Source: Helicobacteraceae bacterium | GTDB taxonomy: Bacteria > Campylobacterota > Campylobacteria > Campylobacterales > SZUA-545 | Assembly: GCA_031276985.1 (NCBI GenBank) | Contig: JAISMA010000111.1 | Span: forward strand, 1-8,199 | Length of the DNA stretch: 8,199 bases | Direction of reading: 5' to 3' | Part shown: positions 6,986-8,199 of the stretch, piece by piece | Numbering within the stretch: position 1 is the first letter of the stretch | How the letters are laid out: each line of letters starts with the position of its first letter | The notes under the pieces: model-generated | Databases searched by the model: none | Told to the model about the DNA's origin: nothing | Seen by the model: the letters and a program-made list of their open reading frames with translations, nothing else | Program-made: the position numbers and the translations under genes

Positions 6986-7552
6986 ATGGAAGAGACAACG
7001 TTAGACAAATTGCGCCGCGTTTCGCTTTCTTTATTTCGTCAAAATATCTTTGGCGTATTTCATGGATCGATCTCGGCGCGAGTCGAGTTAAATAAGTTTA
7101 TCATCAACAAAAAAGAGGCGATCTTTGATGCGATGGACGAAGAGGATTTCACGCTTTTACATCATAGCCGCGATTATCGCTGGAAAGAGGCTAGTTTGGA
7201 TAGCGAAATTCACTCGTCGATCTACCAAAATATTCCCGACGCAAAGTTTGTCGCGTACGCTATGCCGACATTTACGACGGCATATTCGTTAGACAACGAT
7301 TATATTGTTCCGCGCGATTATTTTGGAAAGCGGCTTTATCCCAGCCTGAAGATTTACGATCCAAAGAAAAACGACGATTGGTACGAGCGCGCCGACGTGG
7401 AAATACCTCGCGCTATGATTGAGCGCAACTTAGATATATTAATTATTCGCGGCTACGGCGTTTATGCGCATGCAAGAGAGATTAACGATCTGGCAAAAAA
7501 AATCGCGATTGTTGAGAATAGTTGCAAAGTTTTGCTTTTCGCCGCATTTTAG
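6986..7552 (+). CDS. Class II aldolase/adducin-like protein lacking the metal-ligand histidines
   Basis: The 188-aa product follows the class II aldolase/adducin N-terminal fold from end to end: HGSISAR (26-32) in place of the phosphate-binding GNxS loop, FIINKKEAIFDAMDEEDF (38-55), SEIHSSIYQNIPDAKFVAYA (73-92), and IIRGYGVYAHAREINDLAKKI (153-173) in place of the usual RGHGVxAxG stretch. In FucA-type enzymes a metal is held by one Glu and three His. Here E74 survives, but the HxH pair reads Y91-A-M93 and the third His is Y157, so zinc chemistry is unlikely. The loss of Asn in the GNxS loop fits the same view. The ATG directly follows the stop of the previous gene, with GGAG at 6976-6979 as ribosome-binding site. 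It is the last gene of the operon. Function unknown; a binding, structural or regulatory role, or a different chemistry, is possible. Confidence 0.8.
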   Translation: MEETTLDKLRRVSLSLFRQNIFGVFHGSISARVELNKFIINKKEAIFDAMDEEDFTLLHHSRDYRWKEASLDSEIHSSIYQNIPDAKFVAYAMPTFTTAYSLDNDYIVPRDYFGKRLYPSLKIYDPKKNDDWYERADVEIPRAMIERNLDILIIRGYGVYAHAREINDLAKKIAIVENSCKVLLFAAF

Positions 7553-7604
7553 TCTAAAACTTTCTCAACCTTATTCAAAAACCGCCAACTTGCCGCCAAT
7601 TCCC

Positions 7605-7745
7605 TCCATTCCCGCGAAAGCGGACATCCAAAAACAAGAAGACAGAAGCCTTTGACGCTCAATAGAGAATAAATGCCCGCCTTCCTCCGCGATGCGCGCT
7701 CTTTGGAAGCTATCGCTTCGGCGCGGGAATGACGGAAGGCGCGGG
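7605..7745. repeat. REP/MITE-like palindromic intergenic element
   Basis: CATTCCCGCG (7607-7616) recurs as an exact inverted copy, CGCGGGAATG (7722-7731). The left copy runs into CCGC-GAAA-GCGG (7612-7623), a 4-bp stem with a GAAA tetraloop. GCCCGCCTTCC (7675-7685) pairs with GGAAGGCGCGGGC (7733-7745) apart from a 2-nt bulge. GAAGC-TATC-GCTTC (7706-7719) is a further small hairpin inside. This 'CATTCCCGCG-AAGCGG' type of sequence is a familiar dispersed intergenic repeat in many proteobacteria. The ends could act as transcription barriers between the convergent genes. No transposase is present, and target-site duplications were not found. Copy number elsewhere in the genome is unknown, so mobility is inference. 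Confidence 0.5.
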
Positions 7746-7761
7746 CTTTGCGGGAGGTCGC

Positions 7762-7920
7762 GTGAAGCGATACGATTATCGTTGGTTGCGTTATCAAGGT
7801 TCTAAGTTGCGGGTTTTGCGATTTGTCGCGTTATCGATATTATTGCGCCGCAAAAGTTTGGCTTATTCCATTTGCGCCGTTATTGACGCGAAAGCGACGG
7901 AAAAAATCAAAAACGGCTAA
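7762..7920 (+). CDS. Doubtful 52-aa basic small ORF
   Basis: A GTG at 7762 is preceded by GGGAGG (7752-7757) with a 4-nt spacer, and the frame stays open to TAA at 7918-7920. The product is basic, rich in Arg, Leu and Tyr, with a short hydrophobic stretch (about 21-27) and a Lys-rich end. The codons of the last third look like those of neighbouring genes; the first two thirds do not. It begins just after the palindromic element, so it may be chance or the decayed tail of a gene. I recognise no family. Confidence 0.15.
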   Translation: MKRYDYRWLRYQGSKLRVLRFVALSILLRRKSLAYSICAVIDAKATEKIKNG

Positions 7921-7930
7921 AAGAGTTGGG

Positions 7931-7945
7931 GCGCGGCGGTTGCGC
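7931..7945 (-). terminator. Weak candidate terminator for the convergent minus-strand gene
   Basis: Read on the minus strand, GCGC-AACCGCC-GCGC forms a 4-bp stem with a 7-nt loop about 20 nt after the stop at 7966. T-rich tracts follow some distance downstream (CTCTTTT, then runs of five and six T around 7895-7915 on the minus strand). The stem is short and the T tract is not adjacent, so this is a weak call. Confidence 0.2.
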
Positions 7946-7965
7946 GGAGCGAAAGCGGGGGGGGA

Positions 7966-8199
7966 TTAACCGACGGATTCGTAGCGTTTTGCGCGCGATC
8001 CTATTAACGATCGTTGGTAGGCGATTGCCTTTTGCGTCTGTTCGATTTCGATTTGCAGTTGTTCGCGTTTGCGTTTAAGTAGCGCGATCGTTTCGGCGAT
8101 TAGCGCGGCGGACTCTTTTGCGTCCTCTTGATCGTCAAATATAATTGGCGCTTCGCCGTGAAGTCTCGCGATTGTTTCTATCTCTTCATTGACGATTGC
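7966..8199 (-). CDS. C-terminal part of an unidentified charged, probably coiled-coil protein
   Basis: The reverse strand is open from the window edge (8199) to a TAA at 7968-7966, giving the last 77 residues of a protein whose start lies outside. The frame is uninterrupted and its codons (GCG, ATC, GCC, CGC, GAA) match the rest of the window, and it contains two CGATCG sites. Residues about 27-62 of the visible part are rich in Glu, Lys, Arg, Gln and Ala with hydrophobic spacing that fits an amphipathic or coiled-coil helix (LLKRKREQLQIEIEQTQKAI). The tail ends RAKRYESVG. No family or catalytic motif was recognised. It converges on the seven-gene operon. Confidence 0.7.
   Translation of the reverse strand, partial: AIVNEEIETIARLHGEAPIIFDDQEDAKESAALIAETIALLKRKREQLQIEIEQTQKAIAYQRSLIGSRAKRYESVG

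Larger units (their letters stand above)
7553..7965. other. Long intergenic region without a convincing gene
   Basis: This 413-nt stretch separates the operon from a convergent gene. It holds a pair of 7-nt direct repeats CCGCCAA (7582-7588 and 7593-7599), a palindromic repeat element (about 7605-7745), a doubtful small ORF (7762-7920), a weak hairpin (7931-7945) and a run of eight G (7957-7964). No strong intrinsic terminator for the operon was seen right after 7552. CGATCG, frequent elsewhere in the window, is absent here. Confidence 0.6.

Noticed and set aside
7582..7599. CRISPR-like or tandem repeat from the CCGCCAA pair
   Set aside because: There are only two 7-nt copies with an 11-nt period; this is too little for any repeat class.
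7612..7623. CCGC-GAAA-GCGG hairpin as the operon's intrinsic terminator
   Set aside because: The stem has only four pairs and no T tract follows; it fits better as part of the palindromic element.
7464..7655. 63-aa plus-strand ORF
   Set aside because: It overlaps the end of the aldolase-like gene out of frame, then runs through the repeat (SIPAKADIQ), another typical false translation of such elements.
7549..7797. 82-aa minus-strand ORF across the palindromic element
   Set aside because: Its residues (PLSREW, RHSRAEA) are the usual spurious translation of CATTCCCGCG-type repeats.

Overview
The window looks like a chromosomal segment of a member of the Campylobacterota (Epsilonproteobacteria). 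The main reason is gene order: a secreted HKD nuclease (nucT-like), a highly acidic protein with a receiver-like N-terminus, gmk, tatA and argS. From memory this matches the Helicobacter pylori block HP0323 to HP0319 (nucT, 'poly-E rich protein', gmk, tatA, argS), and Campylobacter jejuni has a related acidic protein-gmk-tatA-argS block. The protein sequences also read like that group. Base composition is near one half GC by eye, which is high for the phylum, so a Wolinella-like or uncultured lineage is more likely than Helicobacter or Campylobacter proper. Genus cannot be fixed from the sequence alone.

Layout: (1) 1-509, minus strand, a nucT-like secreted phospholipase D-family nuclease whose C-terminal end runs off the left edge. 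(2) 510-595, a short divergent promoter region. (3) 596-7552, seven plus-strand genes packed so tightly (gaps of -14 to +10 nt) that they probably form one transcription unit: acidic receiver-like protein, gmk, tatA, argS, mtaB, a single-domain MnmC2-like FAD oxidoreductase, and a class II aldolase/adducin-like protein that has lost its metal-binding histidines. (4) 7553-7965, the only long stretch without a convincing gene. It holds a palindromic REP/MITE-like element, a doubtful 52-aa ORF and a run of eight G. (5) 7966-8199, minus strand, the C-terminal 77 residues of an unidentified charged, probably coiled-coil protein that converges on the operon.

The operon mixes nucleotide metabolism (GMP kinase), protein export (TatA) and translation. 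The translation part is coherent: ArgS charges tRNA-Arg, MtaB thiomethylates t6A37, and MnmC2 acts on modified wobble U34. The last two modify the same anticodon loops, for example tRNA-Lys(UUU), and possibly tRNA-Arg(UCU).

The strongest unexplained signals are a large excess of the palindrome CGATCG and of its octamer GCGATCGC (the cyanobacterial HIP1 sequence), and the loss of all three metal-ligand histidines in the aldolase-like protein. I see no CRISPR array, tRNA, rRNA, transposase or phage gene, and no clear multi-gene novel system.
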